From Leisingera aquimarina DSM 24565 (lineage in GTDB: Bacteria; Pseudomonadota; Alphaproteobacteria; Rhodobacterales; Rhodobacteraceae), in contig NZ_KI421504.1 in NCBI RefSeq assembly GCF_000473165.1, positions 868,596 to 932,595 of the forward strand: DNA of 64,000 nt, read 5' to 3'. The translations under genes were made by a program, and so were the position numbers. This document shows positions 17,727 to 26,495 of the stretch, in pieces; the stretch's first letter is position 1, and each line of letters opens with the position of its first letter. Under the pieces are notes generated by a model. It saw only the letters and a list, made by a program, of their open reading frames with translations, was not told where the DNA came from and ran no database searches.

Positions 17727-18098
17727 TCAGGAAGCTCCGCCACGGAGGCCACGCATGATGGCCGTATTAATTTCTACCAGCGGCCGGACATCGGCCTTGC
17801 GCTGAAGCACTTTGCTGGTGTGCTGCCTTGTGAATTCTGCCAGCTCAAACAGGCTGAGTTTGAGTTCATCCGGCAGGGGGTTGCCCTTTGACGCGAGATC
17901 AGCAGTGAAAATTGACCAGAGCTTGCGGTTGTCATTCAATGCTGCTGCAAGTTCAGCAAACTCATTACGGCCTTTTTGCGCCGCTGTGATCAGCCGGCGG
18001 GTGACGCGGGCGATCACTTCATATTCGAAATTCTTTGCTGTCCGGGTCGGGGCCTTTGCCGCCGAATAGGCACTCTTCGCCTTCAGAAGGGCATTCAC
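17727..18098 (-). CDS. flaF: flagellin export/regulatory protein FlaF
   Basis: FlaF is a small protein needed for flagellin secretion or synthesis in alphaproteobacteria and works with FlbT. The 123-residue helical protein carries the family signatures YEVIARVTRRL (residues 26-36) and LNDNRKLWSIFTADLA (53-68). It is co-oriented with and two bases from flbT, and lies behind the flagellin terminator, so it can be expressed by read-through or from its own promoter. Confidence 0.94.
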   Translation of the reverse strand: MNALLKAKSAYSAAKAPTRTAKNFEYEVIARVTRRLITAAQKGRNEFAELAAALNDNRKLWSIFTADLASKGNPLPDELKLSLFELAEFTRQHTSKVLQRKADVRPLVEINTAIMRGLRGGAS

Positions 18099-18144
18099 GT
18101 GTTTTCCTAACGTATTATTCTTCAGGTTCTCTGAGAGGGGAAGA

Positions 18145-18167
18145 CCGGGGCGCCATCAGCGCCCCGG
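18145..18167 (-). terminator. terminator after flagellin gene
   Basis: A perfect 9-bp GC-rich stem (18145-18153 with 18159-18167) and a 5-base loop lie about 10 bases after the flagellin stop. On the minus strand it is followed by a pyrimidine-rich tract. It should limit read-through of the abundant flagellin message into flaF-flbT. Confidence 0.75.
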
Positions 18168-18176
18168 ATCAGGCTG

Positions 18177-18995
18177 TTAACGGAACAGCTGCTGCAGGGT
18201 CGACGGCGCCGAGTTGGCGATGGTCAGCGACTGAACTGCCAGCTGCTGCTGAGTCTGCAGCGCCTTCAGGCGGGCAGAGGCCTCTTCCATGTTGGTGTCG
18301 GTCATGGAGCTGACACCCGTCTTCATCGAGTCAGACAGTTTCGAAATGAAGTCGTTCTGATCGGTTAGGCGGTTGCTGGAGGCACCAAGTCTTGCTGCTT
18401 CGCCGATCGAAAAGGTCAGCATGGTCTCGATTTCCGTCATAACCGTATCTGCGTTGCCGGCAGCCAACGCGGTCATGGCACCAGTGTTCAAGTTGGTGGC
18501 TGAGTCCACACCTGTGACAGAGATAATATCGCCGGTTAAGGCGGTCGTATCCAAGCCGCCCAGAACATCAAGCTGTGCAGTGACAGCATTGTCGAGCAGG
18601 TTTGCACCATTGAAGGATGCCGAGTCGATGATCGATTCGATAGTGTCACGCTTGTTCGCCAAGTCAGCCTCGATCTGAGCGTGGTCGACGTTCTGCGAAA
18701 CACCAGCGACCACCAGGTCACGCATGTCCTTCAGGGTTTCCACGATCTGCTCCATACCCGAAGAGGCAACGCCAACGGTAGCTTCGCCAAAGTTCAGAGC
18801 ATCGGTCACTTGCTCATACGCGGAGATATCCGATTCCATGGACTTGGAGATCGCCCATACAGCGGAGTTGTCCTTGGCCATACCGACCTCTTTACCGGTC
18901 GAGATTTGGTTCTGGGTTTCCTCAAGGCTATTGTTCACGGACTTCAGGGTCTGCAGAGCAACCATTGCGCCGTTGTTGGTCAGAATGCTGGTCAT
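18177..18995 (-). CDS. fliC: flagellin
   Basis: This is the filament subunit, 272 residues, the short flagellin type common in Rhodobacterales. It has the conserved N-terminal D0/D1 helices (TSILTNNGAMVALQTLK, then ISTGKEVGMAKDNSA) and C-terminal D1/D0 helices (about residues 205-272, ending SAPSTLQQLFR), with only a short variable middle. AAAGGA precedes the ATG at 18995. The symbol could also be flaA in related genomes. Confidence 0.95.
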   Translation of the reverse strand: MTSILTNNGAMVALQTLKSVNNSLEETQNQISTGKEVGMAKDNSAVWAISKSMESDISAYEQVTDALNFGEATVGVASSGMEQIVETLKDMRDLVVAGVSQNVDHAQIEADLANKRDTIESIIDSASFNGANLLDNAVTAQLDVLGGLDTTALTGDIISVTGVDSATNLNTGAMTALAAGNADTVMTEIETMLTFSIGEAARLGASSNRLTDQNDFISKLSDSMKTGVSSMTDTNMEEASARLKALQTQQQLAVQSLTIANSAPSTLQQLFR

Positions 18996-19141
18996 AGCTT
19001 TTTCCTTTAGCTGCGGGACGCTTTGGCCCCAGTATTACTTGCCCCGAGGGGCGCTGTGTGACGTCTTTCTGACTGTGCGTTCCGCCGTCCGGCTTCCGCG
19101 CCACCCTTCATAAGGTGCAAGGCGACATTGGCGCAGGAGTT

Positions 19142-19157
19142 GCTAAGGGAGTGCTAA
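19142..19157 (-). promoter_or_regulatory. CtrA-like direct repeat upstream of flagellin
   Basis: On the minus strand the bases read TTAG-N7-TTAGC. This has the exact spacing of the CtrA box TTAA-N7-TTAAC with an A to G change in each half. It lies about 147 bases upstream of the flagellin start. The plus strand shows it as two GCTAA units one helical turn apart. Confidence 0.35.
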
Positions 19158-19197
19158 TGCCGGGATTTGGTTTTTTAGAATTTTCCCAAAATTGCAC

Positions 19198-19557
19198 TCA
19201 GGCCCGTTTCTCGAGCTTGCCGCCGCCACGGGTGCCATAACGGGCCCGCTTGCCGGCATGGTCATAGACATCCAATCCCTTGCGGATGCGGCGCGACTCG
19301 GCCATTCGTTCGGCGACGGCACGTATCCCGTCCTTGGCGCTGTTCAGAAGCTGCTGGTTTCGCGACACCTTGGTCTGGACTTGCTCGAGCGACTCGCGTT
19401 CAAGCTCTGACACGGAATTCAACTTGCCGATGACTTTCTCTTTCTTGGTCAGAAGATCTTCCAGTTTGCCAAGATCGCCGGCCATCAGCGCCTTGCGCTC
19501 GCGGTCCAAAATTAGATCAAGTTCGTCAATGAGCTGCTGGGGTTTCGGGTCACTCAT
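19198..19557 (-). CDS. FlgN-like export chaperone
   Basis: The 119-residue, strongly charged helical protein resembles FlgN, the chaperone that delivers hook-filament junction proteins FlgK and FlgL to the export gate. Features are the N-terminal LIDELDLILDRERKALMAGD helix with a DL.KLEDLL continuation and a long second helix. It overlaps the rod-binding gene upstream by eight bases. FlgN-type proteins diverge strongly, so the identification rests on size, helical pattern and place. Confidence 0.65.
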   Translation of the reverse strand: MSDPKPQQLIDELDLILDRERKALMAGDLGKLEDLLTKKEKVIGKLNSVSELERESLEQVQTKVSRNQQLLNSAKDGIRAVAERMAESRRIRKGLDVYDHAGKRARYGTRGGGKLEKRA

Positions 19558-19843
19558 CTTGGGTCTCCTTCAGTGCGTGGTAAAGTGATTCAGCCAAGCC
19601 GATCCCGCCAGAGCGGGCGATCTGCGTGGCTTGTTCGCGAATTAGAAAGCTGGAAAACTGCTCTTCTCCAGCGCCGCCGCCGAAGCCTTCGCTGGCTTCG
19701 CCGAGCCCTGCGGACTTCAGCATTTCTGCAAGGAAGGAGGCTTCGAGCTCAATCGCGGCCTCGCGCAGGGGATCGTTGACTGCTGGACGCACCGGGGTGG
19801 CTGCAGGTGCAGTCTGAAGCAGGTTTGGCAATAGATCTGACAT
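19550..19843 (-). CDS. FlgJ-type rod-binding protein (no muramidase domain)
   Basis: The 97-residue protein has the rod-binding domain pattern: LREAAIELEASFLAEMLKSA, a Gly-rich turn, then EEQFSSFLIREQATQIARSG and GIGLAESLYHAL. This is the N-terminal half of FlgJ, which caps and guides rod assembly. As in most alphaproteobacteria there is no C-terminal peptidoglycan hydrolase domain. It is divergent from fliK and shares the CtrA-like box region with it. Confidence 0.85.
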   Translation of the reverse strand: MSDLLPNLLQTAPAATPVRPAVNDPLREAAIELEASFLAEMLKSAGLGEASEGFGGGAGEEQFSSFLIREQATQIARSGGIGLAESLYHALKETQDE

Positions 19844-19904
19844 GTCCGGTTCTCCGGTTGAAAGTCGAATTTCATCGATTTTTCTAAGACTGCACAGGAA
19901 CCGG

Positions 19905-19920
19905 TTAAAATTGCCGTAAC
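19905..19920 (+). promoter_or_regulatory. CtrA-like box between rod-binding gene and fliK
   Basis: The bases read TTAA-N7-GTAAC, one mismatch from the CtrA consensus TTAA-N7-TTAAC, within a dyad GGTTA-N9-TAACC. It is 52 bases before the fliK ATG and 62 before the divergent rod-binding gene, a good promoter distance for both. CtrA control of flagella is established in Caulobacter and many Rhodobacterales; the site here is a prediction. Confidence 0.55.
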
Positions 19921-19971
19921 CGCTTTGGGGTATCTCTGTCCGGGTCGAGATAGAATGTCTGGAAAACGATC

Positions 19972-21903
19972 ATGAATATGAATTCAATCCTTGGCTTGGA
20001 AGCCGGCTCTGCTGGTAAGTCACCGTCTGTCTCTCCAGAAGGCGGTAAAAAATCAAACACTTCCAGGGACTTCTCAGACTTTATGTCTGTTCATCCCGGC
20101 TCAGGTGAACGGGCGGATGAACTGCAATCGACCGAGAGCGAATCGGCTGAGACCGAAGCTGAACCCAGGATGCAGGAGAGTACGGCCGAGGACAGCGACG
20201 AAAGCCAAAGCACACGCATTAAGGCTGTGCAGGACGTACCCGAGGGCGTACCGGTTCAGGCAAGCCAAGGCACACCCTTCGAAGTGGGGCGGGATACATC
20301 GGCACAGAAACACTCCAAGGTTGAAGCAATTTTCTCCGATGCGGAAGTGGCTTCTGGGTTGCAGAAAACTGGAACTTCCACCGCTGAAGAGGCCTATGCC
20401 GCGGAGACTAAAATTCAGTCCCCGCAGGGCGTCAGTATAGCAGCTGGAGAAAGAGTTGAAGCACGGGCCGCTGAGCAGCGGAGCGGACTGCCGATTGTGA
20501 AGGGCTCTGGGGCCGACGCCGGTATTAATCCCGGGGCAGTTCCACCTGTCGAGGAAAACAATCAACCAGGTGCTATATCCAAAGCAGCCTCCAGCGCAAA
20601 TCCCACTGATCAGGTTGCGGGCCTCAAAGCAGGGGCAGCTATTCATCACGGTCCAGCAGTTGAAGGCAACGTGCAACTTGCTGAGAAGGCCGGGGAAGTT
20701 GGAAACTCAGAGAAAACTCAGCCTTCAGTTCAATCAGCACCACAGGCAGCAGCAAGCGCGCCAGCAGCTGCGCCAGAGAACTCAGCCACAAAGCCGCGGG
20801 GGGATAGTACTGAACCCGGGGCCCGCAGGGTTGACGTAAGGGAATCTGGAAATCGCCGGGCAGACGCTGCCCGCGTTTCGCTTGAGACTGCTGCTCAATC
20901 AGCTGTGCCAGCCACCGAAAGGGCTCGGGCTGAAAAGACACAAGCTAGCGACGGCTTAAGGCAAATCAATAACGGAACAGCAATCAGCGCGGCACAGCCG
21001 AAATCGCTCGAGACTGGTACAAGTTCAGGTACCCAAGCGGTGCCTCAGTCGATTGGTGAAGAACCTGAAAGCATAGCGAGGGCTGGCTATCCGTCTGCGC
21101 AAGGAGAAAATCCGGGCATTGCGGTCAACCAGGTTGCTGTGAAGGGATCGGGTCAGAAAAGTGACCTGGCTTTCACACCTGTTTCGAACGGAAATGGAGC
21201 GCAGGTGAAAGCGGAATCAGCCGGAGTTGAGCGCCCGTTAGCCGATCCGTTGAAAGGCAGTGAAGTCCGGACGGTCACATTGCCCGCAGCGCCGCAAATC
21301 CTTCAGTGGTCAGCTGCTCAGCTGCAGCCACTGCTTGCCGGCGGGATGAATGCTGGAAAAACAGGATCGCAGCTGTTGTTCGGAACCGATGAAGCGCTGG
21401 CCGGAACGCTGGGCTTGTCCAGTGAGGTACCGGGATTGACGCAGCTGCTGACGGAAGCCTCAATTGGCACAAATGGGGCGCACCGGCCAGAAGCGCCGCG
21501 CATGATTGCGGCCCAGATGGCTGAAGCATTTGCAGCCAAAGGCGAGCAGAAGGTTGAGGTGAGTTTGAACCCCCAGGAGTTGGGCCATGTGAAAATGCGC
21601 GTGGTTTCCACCGAAACAGGCATCACCATGATCATCCAGACGGAACGTCCGGAAACCGGAGATTTGATGCGCCGCCACATCCATGAACTTGCGGAGGAAT
21701 TCCGCCGCATGGGATATGAAGACATCTCTTTTGAATTCAGCGGCGGACAGGCCGGCGGGGGTCACCATGGCGAAGACGCGGAGGGCGGTTCCGGGCTGCC
21801 CAGCGGAACAACAGAGACAGGCGGCCCCGATGCAATGGACGCCGGCGAAGCAGCAATAAAAAACCTCCGGCTCGGAGCAGCCGGTGTGGATATGAGGGTC
21901 TGA
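19972..21903 (+). CDS. fliK: flagellar hook-length control protein FliK
   Basis: FliK measures hook length and triggers the FlhB substrate switch. The first 480 residues are low-complexity, rich in Ala, Gln, Glu, Ser and Gly, as in the ruler part. The conserved C-terminal domain (about residues 505-600) contains VEVSLNPQELGHVKMRV followed by GITMIIQTERPETGDLMRRH, the diagnostic core. The 643-residue length is within the wide family range. The start is the ATG of MNMNSILGL (or the ATG two codons later). It is four bases from flgD. Confidence 0.93.
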   Translation: MNMNSILGLEAGSAGKSPSVSPEGGKKSNTSRDFSDFMSVHPGSGERADELQSTESESAETEAEPRMQESTAEDSDESQSTRIKAVQDVPEGVPVQASQGTPFEVGRDTSAQKHSKVEAIFSDAEVASGLQKTGTSTAEEAYAAETKIQSPQGVSIAAGERVEARAAEQRSGLPIVKGSGADAGINPGAVPPVEENNQPGAISKAASSANPTDQVAGLKAGAAIHHGPAVEGNVQLAEKAGEVGNSEKTQPSVQSAPQAAASAPAAAPENSATKPRGDSTEPGARRVDVRESGNRRADAARVSLETAAQSAVPATERARAEKTQASDGLRQINNGTAISAAQPKSLETGTSSGTQAVPQSIGEEPESIARAGYPSAQGENPGIAVNQVAVKGSGQKSDLAFTPVSNGNGAQVKAESAGVERPLADPLKGSEVRTVTLPAAPQILQWSAAQLQPLLAGGMNAGKTGSQLLFGTDEALAGTLGLSSEVPGLTQLLTEASIGTNGAHRPEAPRMIAAQMAEAFAAKGEQKVEVSLNPQELGHVKMRVVSTETGITMIIQTERPETGDLMRRHIHELAEEFRRMGYEDISFEFSGGQAGGGHHGEDAEGGSGLPSGTTETGGPDAMDAGEAAIKNLRLGAAGVDMRV

Positions 21904-21907
21904 ACAC

Positions 21908-22585
21908 ATGACAACAGCAGTTACATCCGCGGGCGCTGCCGCAGGGCAATCCAACCCGCTGACGCCATCGTCGCAGCAGGCTTCAGGCCTGACATCCGAT
22001 TTCGAAACCTTCGTTAAGATGCTGACCGCGCAGGCAAAGTATCAGGACCCTCTGGAGCCCATTGATTCCACCGAATATGCAGCACAGCTCGCGCAATTCT
22101 CGATGGTCGAACAGCAAACCAAGAGCAACAACCTGCTGGAAGGACTGCAATCACAGCTTGGCCTGGCAAATATGGCGGCTCTTTCAGGCTGGGTTGGCAT
22201 GGAAGCACGGGCCGTGGCTCCTGGTTACTTTGATGGCAGCAATCAAATTACTATTGCGCCCAACCCGGCTGCTGCCGCGGATTCAGTGACGCTGGTCGTG
22301 CAGGACTCAAACGGAACCGAAGTGCAGCGCGTCGCCCTGCCGGTCTCCGCAGAGCCTTATCAATGGAACGGTCTGGATGATGACGGCAACCCGCTTGAGG
22401 CGGGGGAATACGCCTTTGTTATCGAAAGCAGCAAGGGGGACGAGCTGCTGCTGCAGGAATATGCCGAGATCTATTTCAAGGTGAACGAAACCCGGATGCA
22501 GGGTGGCGAAGTGGGATTGATTACCGAAGGCGGCTCCGTGGTCCTGGCCTCCTCGGTGAACGCGCTGCGCGATCCCGAGGCTTGA
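21908..22585 (+). CDS. flgD: hook-capping protein FlgD
   Basis: FlgD caps the growing hook and is shed at completion. The 225-residue protein has the N-terminal capping motif FVKMLTAQAKYQDPLEPID with EYAAQLAQFSMVEQQ (residues 36-75), then the tudor/FnIII-like domains with YQWNGLDDDGNPLEAGEY. It immediately follows fliK. The hook protein FlgE itself is not in the window. Confidence 0.95.
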   Translation: MTTAVTSAGAAAGQSNPLTPSSQQASGLTSDFETFVKMLTAQAKYQDPLEPIDSTEYAAQLAQFSMVEQQTKSNNLLEGLQSQLGLANMAALSGWVGMEARAVAPGYFDGSNQITIAPNPAAAADSVTLVVQDSNGTEVQRVALPVSAEPYQWNGLDDDGNPLEAGEYAFVIESSKGDELLLQEYAEIYFKVNETRMQGGEVGLITEGGSVVLASSVNALRDPEA

Positions 22586-22715
22586 TCCGGTGGTATGCGC
22601 AGGCAGAAAAACTGTCTAAGAACAGGGCGGCATAACATCGGAGACCGCCCTGCAACCGCTTCCTGATCAGTTCGAACTCCGCTTTTTTGCGCATCTGTCT
22701 GCGTTAGGTCTGCAT

Positions 22716-23510
22716 GTGCCCGCGCCCCGGCGGCTGGCAGGCGGGCGGTCAAATCATGTCTGGCGGGCCGGCGCGCTGGTCATCAAACTTTACTTAACCG
22801 AAGGCGCAAACCCGCTGTTTGCCAATGACCCGGACCGCGAGGTCGCTGTGCTGTCGGCACTGTCCGGCACTGGTATGGTTCCGCCGCTGGTCCAGACCGG
22901 TGAATTTGAAGGCAGGAAATGGCTGGGTTATGCGCATGTCAACGGCAGCCCCTGGCAGCAGGACACTGGCCATGTGGCGCAGCTTTTGGGGCGATTGCAT
23001 GATCTGGCGCCCCCGCCGGGCTTGCCTTGCGGCGTGAATGGCAGCGCGGCGCTGGAACAGCAAACCGTTGAAATTCTGAGAAATTGCCGCGATCGCGATC
23101 AGTTGGCTGCGCTTCGCCCGTTGGGCCGGGTTCCGCCGTTGCCTCAGCTGGTGCTGATTCATGGTGACCCGGTGCCTGGCAACCTGCTGGCACATGACGG
23201 CACGCTGACGTTGATTGATTGGCAATGCCCGCAAATCGGCGATCCGGCAGAGGACCTGGCGCTTTTCCTGTCGCCCGCGATGCAGCTGATGTACCGGGGC
23301 GCGGCGCTGTCAAAGGATGAAGAAGACGCCTTTCTGCAAGCTTATCCCGACCCGCGGATTGTCGGGCGGGCCTTGGCGCTGAAGCCTTGGTTCCATTGGC
23401 GCATGGCAGCCTATTGCCAGTGGCGGGCCGAACGCGGAGGCGCGCAGGACTTGCAGGCCTCGGGATTGGAGCGCGCGGCGCTTCAGTCCATCAGGCCAAG
23501 AACTGCATAA
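22716..23510 (+). CDS. aminoglycoside/choline kinase-like phosphotransferase
   Basis: The protein has the APH-fold kinase motifs: a nucleotide-binding N-lobe segment (WRAGALVIKLYL), the Brenner motif VLIHGDPVPGN (about residues 146-156), and the Mg-binding LIDWQCP (about 167-173). The substrate is unknown; choline, ethanolamine, homoserine or aminoglycoside kinases share these motifs. The start is uncertain. GTG 22716 is the first usable codon, but the coding character (FFAHLSALGLHVPAPRRLAGG) continues upstream to a TAA at 22617 without any ATG, GTG or TTG. It overlaps the convergent FAD oxidoreductase by 28 bases. Confidence 0.75.
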   Translation: MPAPRRLAGGRSNHVWRAGALVIKLYLTEGANPLFANDPDREVAVLSALSGTGMVPPLVQTGEFEGRKWLGYAHVNGSPWQQDTGHVAQLLGRLHDLAPPPGLPCGVNGSAALEQQTVEILRNCRDRDQLAALRPLGRVPPLPQLVLIHGDPVPGNLLAHDGTLTLIDWQCPQIGDPAEDLALFLSPAMQLMYRGAALSKDEEDAFLQAYPDPRIVGRALALKPWFHWRMAAYCQWRAERGGAQDLQASGLERAALQSIRPRTA

Positions 23511-24802
23511 GCCGGAGGCATCAGCATCCGGCGGGCGCGGCCAAAAGGAAAGCGTGCCATTTTCTGCACCATCGGAGCGTAGGGCAACTTGGGGGCGGCC
23601 CCCTGTACCAGATCGCTCAGGAGCCGTCCGGCATAGCTGCCCATTGCCACGCCATTGCCGTGATAGCACAGCCCTGCAAGCATGCCGGGGTGCTCCGGCA
23701 CAGGGCCAATGAAGGGGACTAGGTTGCGCGAGAGGCAAACCATGCCTGACCAGCAATGCGTGGTTTCCACATCATGCCAGGCTGGGAACATCGCCTCAAA
23801 GTCCTGCCGCAGTTTACGGCGAATACCTGCTTCAGCCCGGGGGGAAGCCAGCAGCCCGCCGCGCATTCCGAACAGAAACCGGTTGTCCGGCATCAGCCTG
23901 AAGTAATGCAGCAGGTTGCGGGTGTCATAGGCCATCTGATGCGAGAACCAGCCTTGGGCGTCCAGTTCCGCCCGGGTTAGCGGCCGGGTCACCATGATGG
24001 TGGATTGTGCAGGCATGTACCGCCCTGCGAGCCAGCCGGGCAGGTCCTCGGCGGAATAGCCATTGGTCGCGAGGACAACTTTGGATGCCCTCACAACCCC
24101 TTGGATAGTCTCTATTACATAGCCCCTGCCTGCCTGCTGTAGCGACTGCGCCGCGCTGCGTTGGTATACTCGGGCACCGGCATCTTGCGCGGCTTTGGAT
24201 AGGCCGAACAGGTATTTGCGCGGATTGAGCGCAAACCCCACCGGTGTTGTCAGCGCCGCATGGAAGCTGCCATTCAGCCCTTTCTCCGCGAGCTGATCGC
24301 GGGTCAGAAATTCCGGTTCCTCTCCCGCCTGACGCAGTGCATCCGCTTCTGCTTGCAGGCGGCGCACTGCCTTTTCGTTGTGCGCCAGCTGGGTTTCGCC
24401 ATGTGAATGAATGTCGGCATCGATGCCATGGGTCTGCAGCAGGCCGCGAACCAGGTGCACCGCGGCTTCCTCGCTGGCATGATACGTATCAGCCGCAGAT
24501 TTGCCAAAGACCCGCCGCATCGTGCCGCCTGAAAGCTTTGAGCCGCCCAAACAGCAGAAACCGCCATTGCGCCCTGATGCGCCCCAACCCGGCGTTTCTG
24601 CCTCCAATACCACAACGGACACGCCGCTTTCTGCCAGATGCAGCGCGGCTGAAATGCCAGTGAACCCGCCGCCGATGACGGCGACATCGGCGGAAACTTC
24701 GCCCTGCAGCACCGGCCAGTCCGGTGCTGCGATGGTTTCGTCCCACCAGCAGTTCGTGCGGGGGCCGGAACCGTAGGCGTAATCGGAAAAAATCCGGCGC
24801 AT
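23483..24802 (-). CDS. FAD-dependent amine oxidoreductase (PuuB/DadA type)
   Basis: The 439-residue enzyme has an N-terminal FAD-binding dinucleotide fold (VAVIGGGFTGISAALHLAE, residues 40-58), GWGASGRNGGF near residue 72, and a C-terminal GLCYHGNGVAMG, the layout of the D-amino-acid/gamma-glutamylputrescine oxidase group. It is the last gene of the potFGHI operon (its start codon shares a base with the potI stop). That context favours oxidation of putrescine or its gamma-glutamyl derivative. No PuuA-type glutamine synthetase is in the window, so the exact substrate is inferred. Confidence 0.85.
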   Translation of the reverse strand: MRRIFSDYAYGSGPRTNCWWDETIAAPDWPVLQGEVSADVAVIGGGFTGISAALHLAESGVSVVVLEAETPGWGASGRNGGFCCLGGSKLSGGTMRRVFGKSAADTYHASEEAAVHLVRGLLQTHGIDADIHSHGETQLAHNEKAVRRLQAEADALRQAGEEPEFLTRDQLAEKGLNGSFHAALTTPVGFALNPRKYLFGLSKAAQDAGARVYQRSAAQSLQQAGRGYVIETIQGVVRASKVVLATNGYSAEDLPGWLAGRYMPAQSTIMVTRPLTRAELDAQGWFSHQMAYDTRNLLHYFRLMPDNRFLFGMRGGLLASPRAEAGIRRKLRQDFEAMFPAWHDVETTHCWSGMVCLSRNLVPFIGPVPEHPGMLAGLCYHGNGVAMGSYAGRLLSDLVQGAAPKLPYAPMVQKMARFPFGRARRMLMPPAYAVLGLMD

Positions 24803-25617
24803 CAGGTGCGCTCCGCGGCCTGTTCCTCCCGCTTCTGGCGGGTCATCTGATGTTTGGTCACCAGCGAGGCAGTGATGACTCCAACGGTCACAATGCTGAT
24901 CATGATCGTCGACAGCGCGTTGATTTCGGGGCTGACGCCCAGGCGCACGGCGGAGAAGATCTTGATCGGCAGGGTGGTGGCCGAGGGGCCGGAGGTGAAG
25001 GAGGCAATCACCAGATCATCCAGAGACAAAGTAAAGGCCAAGAGCCAGCCGGATATCACCGCGGGTGCGATGATCGGCAGGGTCACCAGCCGGAACGCCT
25101 CTGCCGGGGAGCAGCCCAAATCCAGCGCGGCTTCCTCCAGCGACCGGTCGAATGTCACCAACCTCGAAGACACCACCACCGAGACATAGCACATGGAAAA
25201 CGTGGTATGCGCCAAGACGATGGTCAGCACCCCGCGGTCCAGTCCGATGCCGATGAACAAAAGGAGCAGCGACAGGCCGGTGATCACCTCGGGCATCACC
25301 AGCGGTGCATAGATCATGCCCGAAAAGAGGGTCCGCCCCATGAACCGCCCGCCGCGCACCATTACATAGGCGGCGATTGTGCCCAGCACCGTGGCGATGG
25401 TGGAGGAGAAGACCGCGACCTTGATAGTAACCCAAGCGGCATTCAAAAACGCCTCGTTCTGCATCAGCTCGCCGTACCACTTGGTCGAAAACCCGGCCCA
25501 GACAGTCACCAGCTTGCTTTCGTTGAAACTGAAGATGATCAGGATCACCATTGGGATGTAAAGGAATGCAAAGCCAAGGGTCAGCGATACGGCATTAAAC
25601 CAGCTCATACGGTTCAT
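24802..25617 (-). CDS. potI: polyamine ABC transporter permease PotI
   Basis: This is the second inner-membrane permease of a putrescine ABC importer. It has 271 residues, six membrane segments, and the EAA loop EEAALDLGCSPAEAFRLVTLP in the last third. I chose ATG 25617, which overlaps the potH stop, rather than an in-frame start at 25746 that would add a non-hydrophobic 43-residue leader inside potH. The order potF-potG-potH-potI-oxidase is one operon. Confidence 0.92.
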   Translation of the reverse strand: MNRMSWFNAVSLTLGFAFLYIPMVILIIFSFNESKLVTVWAGFSTKWYGELMQNEAFLNAAWVTIKVAVFSSTIATVLGTIAAYVMVRGGRFMGRTLFSGMIYAPLVMPEVITGLSLLLLFIGIGLDRGVLTIVLAHTTFSMCYVSVVVSSRLVTFDRSLEEAALDLGCSPAEAFRLVTLPIIAPAVISGWLLAFTLSLDDLVIASFTSGPSATTLPIKIFSAVRLGVSPEINALSTIMISIVTVGVITASLVTKHQMTRQKREEQAAERT

Positions 25618-26495
25618 TGCTCTGCCTCCTGCTGTTTCTGCTGGTTGCGCTGGAACAGCACAATCGGGATGACGAGAAGGAGCAGCAGAACCACCGCCAC
25701 CGCGGATGCCACCGGCCAGTCGCGATTGGAGAAAAACTCCTCCCACAGCACCTTGCCGATCATCAGTGTGTCTGATCCGCCCAGCAGTGAGGGAATGACA
25801 AATTCACCCAGCACCGGGATGAAGACCAGGAAGCTGCCGGCAATGATGCCGGTTTTCGACAAGGGAATTGTCACCAGCCAGAACGCAGACAGCCGCGAAC
25901 AGCCCAGATCCTCGGCCGCTTCAATCAACGATCCGTCCAGCCGTTCCAGTGCCGAATAGACCGGCAGGATCATGAACGGCAAATAGGTGTAGACGATGCC
26001 GATATAGACGGCAGTATTGGTGTTGAGGATCGTGAGCGGTTCGGAAATCAGCCCGGTCCACAGGAGGAACTGGTTGAGGAACCCTTCGTTCGACAGGATC
26101 CCCATCCACGCATAAACGCGGATCAGGAACGACGTCCAGAACGGCAGGATCACCAGCATCATCAAGGTGGGCCGCCACTCCGCTGGCGCGCGTGCCATGG
26201 CGTAGGCGATCGGGTAACCTGCCAGCAGGGTGAAAAAAGTTGAGATTACCGCGATCTTCAGGGAGCTGAGGTAGGCCTTCCAGTACAGGTCATCTTCGGT
26301 CAGCCAGATGAAATTTTCAAAGTCCAATGCGTCGATCAGAGCTCCGATACCGGTTTCCGGATCAAACTGCGGCACATAGGGTGGGATCGAAATCGCGTAA
26401 TCCGACAGCGAGATTTTCAGGACGATGGCAAAGGGCACCAGGAACAGCGCCAATAGCCAGGCATAGGGGATGGCAATCAGGACAAAGCTGCGCAT
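25614..26495 (-). CDS. potH: polyamine ABC transporter permease PotH
   Basis: First permease of the importer, 293 residues from ATG 26495. It has six membrane segments and the EAA loop EAAEDLGCSRLSAFWLVTIP. The chosen start overlaps the potG stop (TGATG); an upstream ATG at 26531 in the same frame lies inside potG and adds 12 residues. The first periplasmic loop (about residues 40-80) is typical for PotH/PotB. Together with PotI it forms the membrane channel fed by PotF. Confidence 0.93.
   Translation of the reverse strand: MRSFVLIAIPYAWLLALFLVPFAIVLKISLSDYAISIPPYVPQFDPETGIGALIDALDFENFIWLTEDDLYWKAYLSSLKIAVISTFFTLLAGYPIAYAMARAPAEWRPTLMMLVILPFWTSFLIRVYAWMGILSNEGFLNQFLLWTGLISEPLTILNTNTAVYIGIVYTYLPFMILPVYSALERLDGSLIEAAEDLGCSRLSAFWLVTIPLSKTGIIAGSFLVFIPVLGEFVIPSLLGGSDTLMIGKVLWEEFFSNRDWPVASAVAVVLLLLLVIPIVLFQRNQQKQQEAEQ

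Noticed and set aside
19129-19144. TGGCGC-N5-TTGCT with exact -24/-12 sigma-54 spacing on the plus strand
   Set aside because: It points into the antisense of the FlgN-like and rod-binding genes, has no gene to drive within 800 bases, and overlaps the CtrA-like repeat; chance is likely.
22623-22652. CAGGGCGG/CCGCCCTG inverted repeat after flgD, similar to the IS30 repeat end
   Set aside because: Only eight bases match, the loop is 14 bases and there is no T run; a link to IS30 is not supported.
24724-25959. 411-codon open frame antisense to potI/potH
   Set aside because: The translated sequence is His/Gly/Arg-rich and unlike a protein; the permeases are clear.
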